Assembly (NCBI RefSeq): GCF_001650345.1
Contig: NZ_LVHF01000028.1
Coordinates: 1 to 64,000 of the forward strand
Direction: 5' to 3'
DNA: 64,000 nt
Origin: Photobacterium jeanii
Lineage (GTDB): Bacteria > Pseudomonadota > Gammaproteobacteria > Enterobacterales > Vibrionaceae
Below, piece after piece: positions 1-9,862 of this stretch. The translations under genes and the position numbers were made by a program. Under the pieces are notes generated by a model. The model saw only the letters and a list, made by a program, of their open reading frames with translations. It made no database searches and was not told the origin of the DNA. Within the stretch, counting starts at the first letter, position 1; every line of letters starts with the position of its first letter.

Positions 1-46
<46 letters not shown>

Positions 47-112
47 ACGGGGTGTTGCTAAATTGTGTTGGCGATTAAGCCAAGAAACCCGCAAAAGCGT
101 ATTTCTAAATGA

Positions 113-197
<85 letters not shown>

Positions 198-266
198 ACG
201 GGGGGTTGCTGAATTGTGTTGGCGCTTAAGCCGAGAAACCCGCTTACAGCGTAATTCTATAAATAA

Positions 267-351
<85 letters not shown>

Positions 352-420
352 ACGGGGTGTTGCTAAATTGTGTTGGCGATTAAGCCGAGAAACCCGCTAA
401 CAGCGTATTTCTATAAATAA

Positions 421-505
<85 letters not shown>

Positions 506-574
506 ACGGGGGGTTGCTGAATTGTGTTGGCGCTTAAGCCGAGAAACCCGCTTACAGCGTAATTCTATAAATAA

Positions 575-659
<85 letters not shown>

Positions 660-674
660 ACAAGTGCGGAGCGG

Positions 675-702
675 ATAATAGCAAAACCTCTGAGGCTGTA
701 AA
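675..702 (-). promoter_or_regulatory. Sigma-70 promoter of the tRNA-Tyr array
   Basis: On the minus strand a TTTACA -35 (697-702) lies 16 bp from a TATTAT -10 (675-680). The bases after the -10 are GC-rich (CCGCTCCGC), the discriminator type typical of stable-RNA promoters under stringent control. The first tRNA begins 16 bp downstream. The stringent regulation is inferred from family knowledge. Confidence 0.75.
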
Positions 703-851
703 CCTTTTTTCTTGAAATTTTGCGTGCTTGCTTGATTTTTCAACATATTGCGATGACTCGCTTAAATCTTGCTTAACTTTACATTTCTTTACTCCGTTGG
801 CCTATTAAGTCCGATATCATTCAGTAATAGCTAAATATATGGTTTTTTGTC

Positions 852-1952
852 ATGAAAAAGATAATTGTTGCCGCAGCCGTTGCTCTTGCTTTAGCTGGCG
901 GAAGTCAGTTTGTATTCAACGGTGAATCTCAGGCTGCTGAAAAATCAGCAAAAAAAATGGCAGCGCAACGTTCGATTGCGGTAACGACAGGTATTGTGGC
1001 GTCTGAGCCAGTAGCACAATCTTTGTCTTTAGTTGGCAAGTTAGAGTCGCAGCGCTCGGTAATGTTAGCGGCAGAAGTGTCAGCAAAAGTTAACGATATT
1101 GCGGTTGGTGTGAATAGCCAAGTCAAGAAAGGTGATCTACTGATCCAGCTTGATGATGCCAAGTCGCGAGCCAGCTATAACGAAGCGAAAGCGTACCTCG
1201 CTGATGAAAAACGTAAATACACCGAATTTGAACGCTTGGTTAAGCGCGGCGCGTTGACACAAACAGAACTAAACGCCCAATTGGCTAGCGTACAGATTGC
1301 GCAAGCCCGTTTAGATGCTGCAAAAGCAGAATTAAATGATCATGCGATACGCGCTCCTTTTGCTGGCACCGTTGGTTTGATTGATTTTAGCCAAGGTCAT
1401 TTAGTGACTTCTGGTAGTGAGCTTTTCTCGCTTGATGATTTAGCCAAGATGCGCCTTGATATTCAGGTGCCAGAGCAATATCTCTCTTACCTGCGTCAAG
1501 GCATGAAGGTGCAAGCGAATAGTCAGGCATGGTCGACTCGAGTGTTTGAAGGTGAAATTGTCGCGATTGATTCGCGTGTCCAGCAAGATACGCTCAATAT
1601 TCGCGTGCGAGTAAACTTTGATAATCAAGACAAAAAGCTAAAACCAGGCATGTTGATGACGGCCAACCTACATTTTGTTCCGCAAGACGCTGCAATTATT
1701 CCAGTACAAGCCTTGGAGTATTCTGGTTCTAAACGTTTTGTTTATGTTGTGGATGAGGCTGGTATTGCTCACCGTACCCAAGTGCAGTTAGGTGCGCGAA
1801 TTGAAAATGAAGTTGTGATCCAATCGGGTGTAATGATTGGCGATCGTATCGTGGTACAAGGTTTGGTGAACATGCGTGATGGTGCCAAGGTCAATGACCT
1901 TACTGCCAAGCAGGCAGAGCCAAAAAAGACTAAAGCGGAGGCGGGTGCCTGA
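852..1952 (+). CDS. RND efflux periplasmic adaptor (membrane fusion protein)
   Basis: 366 aa, HlyD/AcrA-type adaptor linking an inner-membrane RND pump to an outer-membrane channel. Residues 1-29 look like a signal peptide (cut after ESQA). A split lipoyl domain is visible as VKKGDLLIQLDDA (about 91-103) and IRAPFAGTVG (about 165-174), with a short helical hairpin between them, then the beta-barrel (KPGMLMTA) and a membrane-proximal domain. There is no lipobox, so it is probably a soluble or signal-anchored adaptor. The stop codon overlaps the ATG of the RND gene by one base, so the two are translationally coupled. No TolC-like gene is adjacent, so a channel encoded elsewhere is presumably used. 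Substrate unknown; no specific vex/vme name can be assigned. Confidence 0.9.
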   Translation: MKKIIVAAAVALALAGGSQFVFNGESQAAEKSAKKMAAQRSIAVTTGIVASEPVAQSLSLVGKLESQRSVMLAAEVSAKVNDIAVGVNSQVKKGDLLIQLDDAKSRASYNEAKAYLADEKRKYTEFERLVKRGALTQTELNAQLASVQIAQARLDAAKAELNDHAIRAPFAGTVGLIDFSQGHLVTSGSELFSLDDLAKMRLDIQVPEQYLSYLRQGMKVQANSQAWSTRVFEGEIVAIDSRVQQDTLNIRVRVNFDNQDKKLKPGMLMTANLHFVPQDAAIIPVQALEYSGSKRFVYVVDEAGIAHRTQVQLGARIENEVVIQSGVMIGDRIVVQGLVNMRDGAKVNDLTAKQAEPKKTKAEAGA

Positions 1953-4900
1953 TGTGGTTATCTGATGTCTCCGTTAAACGCCCTGTAGTGGCGGTCGTAC
2001 TTAGCCTGTTGTTGGTGATCTTTGGGGTCGTATCGTTCTCGAAACTGACGGTGCGCGAAATGCCGGATGTCGAAAACCCTGTGGTATCGATTAGCACCAC
2101 CTATAAAGGTGCATCGGCGACCATTATAGAAAGTCGCATTACGACACCGCTTGAAGATGAGTTATCTGGTATCAGTGGGATCGATAATATTCAATCGACC
2201 ACCCGTAATGGTTCATCTCGGATCAAAGTGGAATTTGAGATGGGCTGGAACCTAACCGAAGGGGTCAGTGATATTCGAGATGCTGTTGCGCGTGCGCAGC
2301 GTCGTCTGCCTGATGAAGCCGATGATCCTGTGGTATCGAAAGACAACGGCACCGGCGAACCTGCTGTTTACGTGAATTTGACCTCAAGTGTAATGGACCG
2401 CACTCAGTTAACCGATTATGCCGAGCGTGTCCTTACTGATCGCTTTAGCTTAATCAACGGCGTCAGTTCGGTAGATTTGAGCGGTGCTTTGTATCGAGTA
2501 ATGTATGTGAAGTTAAAGCCTGAGCAAATGGCAGGGCGCGGCATTACTACTCAAGATATTGTGACGGCACTGAATGAAGAAAACGTGGAATTACCCGGTG
2601 GTATTGTTCGTAACGACATGACGACCATGTCGGTGCGTACTGCGCGTTTGTATCGTAGCGCGGAAGATTTTGCGTATTTGGTAGTGCGTACTGCGAAAGG
2701 TGGTTCGCCTATTTACCTTAAAGATGTGGCTGACGTTTCAATTGGGGCGCAAAACGAGAATGCGACCTTTAAAAATAACGGTGTCGCAAACTTAAGCCTT
2801 GGCATCATTACCATGACAGATGCCAACCCGTTGAATGTATCGAAAGAAGTGTATAAAGAAGTAGAGCGTATGCAGCGCTTTATTCCTGAAGGCACATCTT
2901 TGTACGTTGATTACGACTCGACAGTATTTATCGAACGCTCAATCAACGAGGTCTACAGCACACTCTTTATTACTGGCATGCTGGTTGTGTTGGTGTTGTA
3001 TATCTTTATCGGTCAAGCGCGGGCGACTTTGATCCCAGCCATCACTGTGCCTGTGTCATTAATCTCTGCCTTTATGGTGGCGTATTTCCTTGGCTTTTCG
3101 ATCAACCTACTGACCTTGATGGCACTTATTTTGGCTATCGGCTTGGTGGTCGATGATGCCATCGTAGTGGTCGAAAATATTTATCACCATATCGAACGTG
3201 GCGAGCCGCCTTTATTGGCAGCATTTAAAGGTACCCGCGAAGTAGGGTTCGCGGTTGTCGCCACCACCGTGGTGTTGGTGATGGTATTCCTACCAATTTC
3301 CTTTATGGATGGCATGGTAGGGCCGCTGTTTACTGAGTTTTCAGTACTGCTCGCTGTTTCTGTGATTTTCTCATCAATCGTGGCACTGACTCTGAGCCCT
3401 GTTCTGGGCAGCAAATTGCTCAAAGCCAATGTTAAACACGGCAAGTTCAACCAATGGGTCGATGCAGGGTTCGCTAAACTTGAAGCGGGCTACCGTAAGT
3501 GGGTAACAGCCGCAGTGCGTTATCGCTACGGTGCGCCAGTGGTGGTGTTAGCCTGTGTCGGTTTGAGTTTCGTGTTGCTGAAATCTGTACCTGCACAATT
3601 AGCGCCGCAGGAAGATCGCGGTGTGATTTTTGCTTTTGTAAAAGGTGCGGAAGGGACCAGTTACAACCGCATGGTGGGTAATATTGAAGAGGTTGAGCGT
3701 CGCTTGCTGCCGATGGTGGGTGAAGGCGTCATTAAATCTATCAGTATTCAAACCCCTGCTTTTGGCGGTCGCGCAGGCGATCAGACGGGCTTTGTGATCA
3801 TGCAGTTGGAAGATTGGTTAGAGCGTGATGTCAGTGCGGCAGATGCGCTGGGGCAAGTACGTAAAGCTTTAGCGGGCATTCCAGATGTGCGTGTGTGGCC
3901 ATTTATGCCGGGCTTTCGTGGCGGTTCTTCTGAGCCCATTCAGTTTGTACTCAATGGCGCTGATTACGATGAGTTATTCCAATGGGCGACAGAGCTAAAA
4001 GCGTTGGCGGAAGCTAGCCCTATGATGGAAGGCGCGGATTTAGACTACGCGGTGACAACGCCTGAGTTGTTGGTTAGTGTGAATCGCCCTCGTGCCGCTG
4101 AACTTGGTATTCCAGTTGCTGATATCGCGAAGACGCTAGAAGTGATGCTGGGCGGTACAACTGAAACGACTTTTGTTGAGCGTGGTGAAGAATACGATGT
4201 GTATTTGCGCGGTGATGAAGATAGCTTTAACAATGCGACCGATTTAAGTCAGATTTATGTGCGCTCACGTAGCGGTGAATTGCTGACATTGGAGTCGGTA
4301 GCGAGTGTGGAAGAAATTGCGTCGGCACAAAAGCTTAGCCATAACCAAAAGCAGAAAGCGATCACTCTGAAAGCTAACTTGGTGCCAGGGTACACTCTAG
4401 GTCAAGCATTGGAATATCTAGATAGCGAAGCGTTAGCGAAGCTACCAAAAGATATCACTATTGATTATGCGGGTGAGTCGAAAGATTTCCGTGAGAACCA
4501 AAGTAGCATTTTATTAGTATTTGGCTTGGCGTTATTGGTCGCGTATCTGGTACTAGCTGCTCAGTTTGAAAGTTTCATTAACCCGCTAGTCGTAATGTTG
4601 ACCGTACCGATGGGGGTATTGGGTGGCTTGGCTGGATTGATCTTCCTTGATCAAAGCCTGAACATTTTCAGTCAGATCGGGATGATCATGTTGATCGGGA
4701 TGGTGACCAAAAACGGTATCTTGATTGTCGAGTTTGCCAACCAGTTACGTGATAAAGGGGTGGCATTCGAACAAGCAATTATTGATGCCTCTGAACGCCG
4801 ATTACGTCCGATTTTGATGACCGCATTCACCACGTTATTTGGCTCTGTGCCGCTAATACTATCTAGCGGTGCTGGCTCTGAAAGCCGAATGGCTGTAGGT

Positions 4901-5089
4901 ACTGTGGTGTTCTTCGGGATGGCGTTTGCGACGTTTGTGACTTTGTTTGTGATCCCAGCAATGTACCGTTTGTTATCGGCTAATACTAAGTCTCCAGGTT
5001 ATGTTGCTGAGCAGCTAGAGATTGCCTTGCAACAGGATTACGTGGCGCGAACTAGTCATGGTGAGTTGCCTATCACTGACAATAAATAG
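1952..5089 (+). CDS. RND multidrug efflux transporter, inner-membrane subunit
   Basis: 1045 aa, the usual length of AcrB/MexF-like proton-driven RND pumps with 12 TM helices and two large periplasmic loops. The TM4 signature VVDDAIVVVEN (about 399-409) carries the paired Asp residues of the proton relay, and TM10 keeps the partner Lys in GMVTKNG (about 919). It starts at ATG in a TGATG overlap with the adaptor gene. The family exports drugs, dyes, bile salts or siderophores; the sequence alone does not give the substrate. A hairpin terminator follows at 5128. Confidence 0.93.
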   Translation: MWLSDVSVKRPVVAVVLSLLLVIFGVVSFSKLTVREMPDVENPVVSISTTYKGASATIIESRITTPLEDELSGISGIDNIQSTTRNGSSRIKVEFEMGWNLTEGVSDIRDAVARAQRRLPDEADDPVVSKDNGTGEPAVYVNLTSSVMDRTQLTDYAERVLTDRFSLINGVSSVDLSGALYRVMYVKLKPEQMAGRGITTQDIVTALNEENVELPGGIVRNDMTTMSVRTARLYRSAEDFAYLVVRTAKGGSPIYLKDVADVSIGAQNENATFKNNGVANLSLGIITMTDANPLNVSKEVYKEVERMQRFIPEGTSLYVDYDSTVFIERSINEVYSTLFITGMLVVLVLYIFIGQARATLIPAITVPVSLISAFMVAYFLGFSINLLTLMALILAIGLVVDDAIVVVENIYHHIERGEPPLLAAFKGTREVGFAVVATTVVLVMVFLPISFMDGMVGPLFTEFSVLLAVSVIFSSIVALTLSPVLGSKLLKANVKHGKFNQWVDAGFAKLEAGYRKWVTAAVRYRYGAPVVVLACVGLSFVLLKSVPAQLAPQEDRGVIFAFVKGAEGTSYNRMVGNIEEVERRLLPMVGEGVIKSISIQTPAFGGRAGDQTGFVIMQLEDWLERDVSAADALGQVRKALAGIPDVRVWPFMPGFRGGSSEPIQFVLNGADYDELFQWATELKALAEASPMMEGADLDYAVTTPELLVSVNRPRAAELGIPVADIAKTLEVMLGGTTETTFVERGEEYDVYLRGDEDSFNNATDLSQIYVRSRSGELLTLESVASVEEIASAQKLSHNQKQKAITLKANLVPGYTLGQALEYLDSEALAKLPKDITIDYAGESKDFRENQSSILLVFGLALLVAYLVLAAQFESFINPLVVMLTVPMGVLGGLAGLIFLDQSLNIFSQIGMIMLIGMVTKNGILIVEFANQLRDKGVAFEQAIIDASERRLRPILMTAFTTLFGSVPLILSSGAGSESRMAVGTVVFFGMAFATFVTLFVIPAMYRLLSANTKSPGYVAEQLEIALQQDYVARTSHGELPITDNK

Positions 5090-5127
5090 CCCTGAATCTG
5101 GCTATATTGAGCTGATTTAATTTCGAT

Positions 5128-5153
5128 AGGGTCGCTTCGTGCGACCCTTTTTT
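5128..5153 (+). terminator. Rho-independent terminator after the RND operon
   Basis: Stem AGGGTCGC / GCGACCCT with a TTCGT loop, followed directly by a run of six T. Confidence 0.85.
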
Positions 5154-5328
5154 ATGCCTGAACGATATGTGGATGGGGATTAATGGCTGGAAATGACGTC
5201 GCTATTTCAATTCAGGGCTATATTCAAAGCGGAGTTTCTTTTCTATTTGAGCTGAGTTTAGGTAGAATTGCAGGCCATTTTCCGTTCCTTTGATCCCGTT
5301 GCAAAACGCACAGTAGTAGAAGAAAGCT

Positions 5329-6513
5329 ATGTCTCAGAATAAGACGTCTCAAAATCAGACGCCGAACACACAGTCTCAGAACGAGGTAAAAGCCGTTCGT
5401 TTAAACAAATTTATCAGTGACACTGGCTATTGCTCACGCCGTGAGGCGGACAAGCTGATCGATCAAGGACGCGTGACCATCAATGGCAAAGAGCCAGAGA
5501 TGGGTATGAAAGTAATGCCACAAGATGAAGTCTTGGTCGATGGTCGCCCACTGCGTGCCAAAGAAGCACCAATTTATATTGCGCTGAATAAACCAACGGG
5601 CATCACTTGTACTACCGAACGCCACATTAAAGACAACATTGTTGATTTTATTGGTCACCGCAAGCGTATTTTCCCAATTGGTCGTCTGGATAAGTTCTCT
5701 GACGGTCTGATTTTCATGACCAATGATGGTGACATCGTTAACAAGATCCTGCGTGCTGGCAACAACCACGAAAAAGAGTACGTGGTTCGTGTAAACCGTA
5801 TCATCACCGATGAGTTCATCAGCAAGATGTCATCTGGGGTTGAGATCCTAGATACGGTTACTCTGCCGTGTAAGGTGACTAAAGAGACAGATTACACCTT
5901 CCGTATTGTACTGACACAAGGCTTGAACCGTCAGATCCGCCGTATGGTTGAAGCTCTTGGCTACGAAGTTTATAAGCTTCGTCGTGTGCGTATCATGAAT
6001 GTGACGATTGATGGTTTACCTAACGGTAAATGGCGTTACCTAACGGATGCGGAAATGGCTGAAATTAATGCCATGATTGCAGACTCTTCAAGCACAGAAG
6101 AAGCCTCTCGCACTGATGGTGAAGGTAAGCAGATTGCCAAGCCAACTGATGCCAAACTGTTTGATAGCCGCCAACAGGCGAAACAAACCAAGCAAGAAGG
6201 TGAGCGCTCAAACTTTAAGACTTATAAAGGTAAGGGCGAGCGTAGCCGCTTCGATCGCGATGCTGGTGATAATCGCCGCCAAGGTCAACGCTCTCACGGT
6301 CGTTCGCAAGATCGTAACGAAGGTGGACGCAGTCAGCGCCAAGGCGATGATCGTTACAGCAATAATCGTTCTGGCGATAACCGTAACAGTCATAACACGA
6401 ATAGCCGTAACGGTAACAATAGTAACCGAGGCGCTAATGGCAATAATGCGCCTCGTGGTCGTAAGCCAGTATCAAGTGGCATCAAGAAGTGGAAATCTAA
6501 GAAAGAGAGCTAA
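5329..6513 (+). CDS. rluF: 23S rRNA pseudouridine synthase, RluF type
   Basis: 394 aa. An N-terminal S4 RNA-binding domain (about 24-85, [19 protein letters not shown]) precedes an RsuA/RluF-type pseudouridine synthase domain with the catalytic Asp at residue 121 in [11 protein letters not shown]. coli RluF modifies U2604 of 23S rRNA and is about 290 aa; here the catalytic part ends near residue 255. The remaining ~140 residues are a low-complexity tail rich in Arg, Asn, Gly, Gln and Ser that ends in a Lys-rich patch, probably disordered and RNA-binding. The N-terminal 20 residues are also Gln/Asn/Ser-rich. Single gene with its own terminator at 6543. RluB/RluE-type activity is less likely from the motif context. 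Confidence 0.85.
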   Translation: MSQNKTSQNQTPNTQSQNEVKAVRLNKFISDTGYCSRREADKLIDQGRVTINGKEPEMGMKVMPQDEVLVDGRPLRAKEAPIYIALNKPTGITCTTERHIKDNIVDFIGHRKRIFPIGRLDKFSDGLIFMTNDGDIVNKILRAGNNHEKEYVVRVNRIITDEFISKMSSGVEILDTVTLPCKVTKETDYTFRIVLTQGLNRQIRRMVEALGYEVYKLRRVRIMNVTIDGLPNGKWRYLTDAEMAEINAMIADSSSTEEASRTDGEGKQIAKPTDAKLFDSRQQAKQTKQEGERSNFKTYKGKGERSRFDRDAGDNRRQGQRSHGRSQDRNEGGRSQRQGDDRYSNNRSGDNRNSHNTNSRNGNNSNRGANGNNAPRGRKPVSSGIKKWKSKKES

Positions 6514-6542
6514 TTCTTTTTCTATCATGAATTCCTAGTTTG

Positions 6543-6575
6543 AAAGGCTAAATGCTACGGTGTTTAGCCTTTTTT
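6543..6575 (+). terminator. Terminator after rluF
   Basis: AAAGGCTAAA (6543-6552) pairs with TTTAGCCTTT (6563-6572); the stem ends in a T run. Confidence 0.85.
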
Positions 6576-6673
6576 GTTGACCATTTATTAACGCTTGCAA
6601 TCCGTTGGGCGAATTTGCACTATGTACTCATTAATGAAAACAAAGACACAGTCGCAAGCAGACAGGGGAAGTA

Positions 6674-7759
6674 ATGGCTGGCAATACTATTGGACAACTA
6701 TTCCGAGTTACAACATTTGGTGAAAGCCACGGCCTTGCGCTGGGCTGCATTATTGATGGTTGCCCACCGGGGCTAGCCTTGACTGAAGCGGACATGCAGC
6801 ACGATTTGGATCGTCGTCGTCCGGGAACGTCAAAGTATACGACGCAACGTCGTGAACCGGATGAAGTGAAAATTCTGTCAGGGGTGTTTGAAGGTCAAAC
6901 AACAGGAACATCGATTGGTTTATTGATTGAAAATACTGATCAGCGCTCAAAAGACTATTCAAACATTCAGGACTTATTCCGACCAGGTCATGCAGACTAT
7001 ACCTACCATCAGAAATATGGGGTACGTGACTACCGTGGTGGTGGTCGTTCTTCTGCCCGTGAAACTGCAATGCGTGTTGCTGCGGGTGCTGTAGCGAAGA
7101 AATACCTCAAACAAGTACACGGTATTGAAGTGCGTGCTTATTTGTCGCAAATGGGTGATGTCAAAATCGAAAAAGTTGATTGGCAGCAAATCGAGCAAAA
7201 TGCATTCTTCTGTCCTGACGCCGACAAAGTAGACGCTTTTGATGAACTGATCCGAAAACTGAAAAAAGACGGTGATTCGATTGGCGCCAAACTAACGGTG
7301 GTGGCAAGTAATGTACCTGTAGGCTTAGGTGAGCCTGTATTTGATCGTCTTGACGCTGATGTTGCTCACTCTTTAATGAGCATTAACGCTGTAAAAGGCG
7401 TTGAGATTGGTGATGGTTTTGATGTGGTTGAGCAACGTGGTAGTGAACATCGTGATGAAATGACGCCTCAAGGTTTCAAAACCAATCATGCTGGTGGCAT
7501 TTTAGGTGGGATTTCATCGGGTCAAGACATTGTTGCTCATATTGCGCTGAAGCCTACGTCAAGTATTACAGTGCCGGGTGAGACAATCACGAAGCAAGGT
7601 GAGACAGCGGAAGTGGTAACCAAAGGTCGTCACGACCCATGTGTCGGTATTCGCGCCGTGCCAATTGCAGAAGCGATGTTAGCGATCACTTTGATGGATC
7701 ACTTGCTGCGCCATCGTGGGCAAAATGCCAATGTTGTTACCGCAACACCAAAAATTTAA
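6674..7759 (+). CDS. aroC: Chorismate synthase
   Basis: 361 aa, the standard length. It converts 5-enolpyruvylshikimate-3-phosphate to chorismate, the last step of the shikimate pathway, using reduced FMN. Family motifs visible: GESHG near residue 17, LDRRRPG near 45, the Gly/Arg-rich [14 protein letters not shown] stretch (about 118-131) and [13 protein letters not shown] near the C-terminus. The ATG is preceded by a good AGGGGAAG ribosome site. In E. coli aroC is also close to epmC and yfcL, so this is ancestral backbone. A palindrome around 7786-7806 and the stronger hairpin at 7843 lie downstream. Confidence 0.97.
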   Translation: MAGNTIGQLFRVTTFGESHGLALGCIIDGCPPGLALTEADMQHDLDRRRPGTSKYTTQRREPDEVKILSGVFEGQTTGTSIGLLIENTDQRSKDYSNIQDLFRPGHADYTYHQKYGVRDYRGGGRSSARETAMRVAAGAVAKKYLKQVHGIEVRAYLSQMGDVKIEKVDWQQIEQNAFFCPDADKVDAFDELIRKLKKDGDSIGAKLTVVASNVPVGLGEPVFDRLDADVAHSLMSINAVKGVEIGDGFDVVEQRGSEHRDEMTPQGFKTNHAGGILGGISSGQDIVAHIALKPTSSITVPGETITKQGETAEVVTKGRHDPCVGIRAVPIAEAMLAITLMDHLLRHRGQNANVVTATPKI

Positions 7760-7842
7760 GTTAGCACCTAAGGTATTAAAACTATGAGCTCAATTTGTTT
7801 TGAGCTTTTGGGTGAGAGCCGCTAAGAAATTCGCAAGATACT

Positions 7843-7878
7843 AAAAAGGCGAGAGTGAATGTCCACTCTCGCCTTTTT
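7843..7878. terminator. Bidirectional terminator, aroC / TRIC gene
   Basis: A perfect 15-bp stem (7843-7857 with 7864-7878) with a 6-nt loop. An A run on one side and a T run on the other let it work on both strands for the two convergent genes. Confidence 0.9.
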
Positions 7879-7892
7879 CTATTTGCAGTTAG

Positions 7893-8549
7893 TTACTTCG
7901 ATTCAGTTTGTACTTCAGCTTTTGCGATGGCTTGCTGGCTCTCTTCTTCTAGTTTGAATACAGGTAAACGCCAGCCAAGTTGAACTGCAGCCATACGAAT
8001 GATGAAGCCAATGACGAGTGTTGCGACTGTGGCAATCAACTCAGGGTAGTTAAAGTGCATCATTGTGTAATACATACCGCCAGCTAATGCTGCAACGGAT
8101 GCATAAAGCTCTTTATGAAGTACCATTGGCGGGCGGCGAGTAATTAAATCACGCAGTAAACCGCCAAACACGCCTGTTACAACAGCTGAAACCACACAGA
8201 TCATCGCAGGTAAGCCCATGTCCATCGCGATACGACAACCGATAATGCTAAAAACAATCAAGCCAACTGAATCAAGAATCACAAAAATTTTGTGATAACG
8301 CATAACCCACTTAGCCACCATAGTTGTGAACAAGCCTGCAAGACAGGTGATCGCAAGATACTGAGGGTTTGCCACCCAACCTAATGGATAATGACCTAAT
8401 AAAATATCTCGAACCGTACCACCACCAATGGCAGTAGCACTGGCAACTAACATCACACCGAACCAATCCATGTGACGCTTACCTGCAGCAATAGCTCCTG
8501 TCATAGCTTCTGCTGTAATTCCTATAATGTAGAGTGTTGTTAATAGCAT
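7893..8549 (-). CDS. TRIC-type channel / UPF0126 inner membrane protein (YadS/YicG-like)
   Basis: 218 aa, very hydrophobic, about seven TM helices arranged as two related halves. Each half contains a Gly-rich segment followed by Arg-Asp: GGGTVRDILLG (about 43-53) and GGLLRDL (about 130), the hallmark of the PF03458 family. Members are homologous to trimeric intracellular cation channels and some are annotated as glycine transporters; the substrate here is not known. The C-terminal 25 residues are a charged cytoplasmic tail. It is convergent with aroC and shares its terminator. Confidence 0.85.
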   Translation of the reverse strand: MLLTTLYIIGITAEAMTGAIAAGKRHMDWFGVMLVASATAIGGGTVRDILLGHYPLGWVANPQYLAITCLAGLFTTMVAKWVMRYHKIFVILDSVGLIVFSIIGCRIAMDMGLPAMICVVSAVVTGVFGGLLRDLITRRPPMVLHKELYASVAALAGGMYYTMMHFNYPELIATVATLVIGFIIRMAAVQLGWRLPVFKLEEESQQAIAKAEVQTESK

Positions 8550-8944
8550 GAGTAATAATCAATCTAAATACGAGCGTGTTAGATGGTTATATAACCTGTT
8601 AATGGTTGATTTTAAACCACTATAACGCTTTTAAGGCGAAAAGTGGGGCTGATTGTAAATGTGATCTCAATGCTTATCTAATGAAATAAAAAAGCCCATA
8701 CATTAATCTGGTTCATGTATAGAGTGGGGAATGAAACACATCAGATACATAGTTAGAAAAAGTGAATGCTTAAGCGTTATTGAGGTGGTTTGAGATTCGA
8801 GTAGTGTGGAGCTTTTAATGTCAGGGGTATTCGTCCTTGTGATTTTGAAACTCGTCCAACATGAAAAGAGATTGAGCAAACTTGAAATGGGCTTGTTATC
8901 ATAGCGACAAAGTTACAACCCATAACAAAGATTGAAACTGCGGT
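8550..8944. other. Gene-free interval between the TRIC gene and epmC
   Basis: No convincing reading frame. ATACAT (8698-8703) pairs with ATGTAT (8715-8720), and an A run to the left would act as a T run on the minus strand, so a weak minus-strand terminator may lie here without an obvious gene feeding it. Promoters for the flanking divergent genes must be inside but none matches consensus well. Confidence 0.4.
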
Positions 8945-9481
8945 ATGTCACACGATTACAACGATCTTATCTCTGTCTTTAATGACACCTTTTTAGAGAG
9001 CTACAACACGCAATTGCTACTCGGCGGTGATGAGCCTATTTATCTTCCTGCGGATAAAGAGCACCCACACCATCGAATAATCTTTGCTCGAGGCTATTTT
9101 GCTTCTGCTCTTCATGAAATTGCTCACTGGTGTATTGCTGGCTCTCAACGTCGCTTACTTGAAGATTATGGCTATTGGTATGAACCTGATGGTCGTACAG
9201 CTGAGGTGCAAGCTGAGTTTGAAAAGGTCGAGATAAAACCCCAAGCCGTAGAGTGGATTTTAGCTGCAAGCTGCGGTTTTCCATTCAGCGTGAGCTGCGA
9301 TAACTTGAGTGGTGATTGCGAGCCAGATAGGGTAGGCTTTACCGCAAAAGTTAGGGAGCAAGTGTTCACGTATCTACACACAGCAATGCCAGAACGTGCT
9401 AAACAGCTATCTGATCAACTACGTGCTCACTATCAAGTAGTACCACTAACAGAAACAAATTTCCCTGAACTTGTTTTGTAA
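8945..9481 (+). CDS. epmC: Elongation factor P hydroxylase EpmC (YfcM)
   Basis: 178 aa, close to the E. coli protein (182 aa). EpmC hydroxylates the beta-lysylated lysine of elongation factor P, the last step of EF-P modification after EpmA and EpmB. The metal-binding type motif HEIAHWCIAG lies near residues 58-67 and YGYWYEPDGR near 77-86, both characteristic of the family. It is followed 35 bp later by yfcL, as in E. coli, and the pair probably forms one transcript ending at the 9803 terminator. epmA/epmB are not in the window. Confidence 0.9.
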   Translation: MSHDYNDLISVFNDTFLESYNTQLLLGGDEPIYLPADKEHPHHRIIFARGYFASALHEIAHWCIAGSQRRLLEDYGYWYEPDGRTAEVQAEFEKVEIKPQAVEWILAASCGFPFSVSCDNLSGDCEPDRVGFTAKVREQVFTYLHTAMPERAKQLSDQLRAHYQVVPLTETNFPELVL

Positions 9482-9516
9482 CAACATAATTATTCCACGT
9501 AAGTAGAGAGACTTTC

Positions 9517-9777
9517 ATGATTCAGCAATACGAAGAAAAGTTGCTAAACCACATCGACCAAATGGTTGAAACCGCATCTGACGATGAACTATTTGCCGGC
9601 GGCTATTTACGTGGCCACATTTCACTATCCGCTGCCAACTGCGAGCAAGAAGCAATCACTTGCCTAGAAGAAATGAAAAAAGCAGTTGAAACCAGCATTG
9701 CTGAGGCACAATCAGAGCTTAGCCCTGCTGATCAAGTAATTGTGAAAGCGATGTGGGAGCAGTTGAAACGTCTGTAA
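9517..9777 (+). CDS. yfcL: YfcL family protein
   Basis: 86 aa, acidic, mostly helical, no signal peptide or membrane segment. Similar in length and in its central GGYLRGHISLS segment to the conserved YfcL family, whose function is not known. A GAGAGAC ribosome site precedes the ATG. Its neighbours epmC (left) and, beyond the inserted polysaccharide locus, mnmC (right) are the same neighbours it has in E. coli, which supports the identification and makes it the left boundary of the insertion. Confidence 0.85.
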   Translation: MIQQYEEKLLNHIDQMVETASDDELFAGGYLRGHISLSAANCEQEAITCLEEMKKAVETSIAEAQSELSPADQVIVKAMWEQLKRL

Positions 9778-9802
9778 CTTTTATGTCCGTTTCTTAAATT
9801 TG

Positions 9803-9839
9803 AAAAGGGAGGTTATCATCAGATAACCTCCCTTTTTTT
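9803..9839. terminator. Bidirectional terminator, yfcL / wzz
   Basis: A perfect 15-bp stem (9803-9817 with 9822-9836), loop ATCA, then T7 on the plus strand and an A4-derived T run on the minus strand. It separates core genes from the leftward capsule block. Confidence 0.92.
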
Positions 9840-9862
9840 GGCAATTGAGATGAAGAAAAGTA

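Noticed and set aside
6077..6538. 153-residue plus-strand frame overlapping the rluF tail
   Set aside because: Out-of-frame shadow of the low-complexity Arg/Asn/Gly coding region; no ribosome site, composition simply mirrors the repeats.
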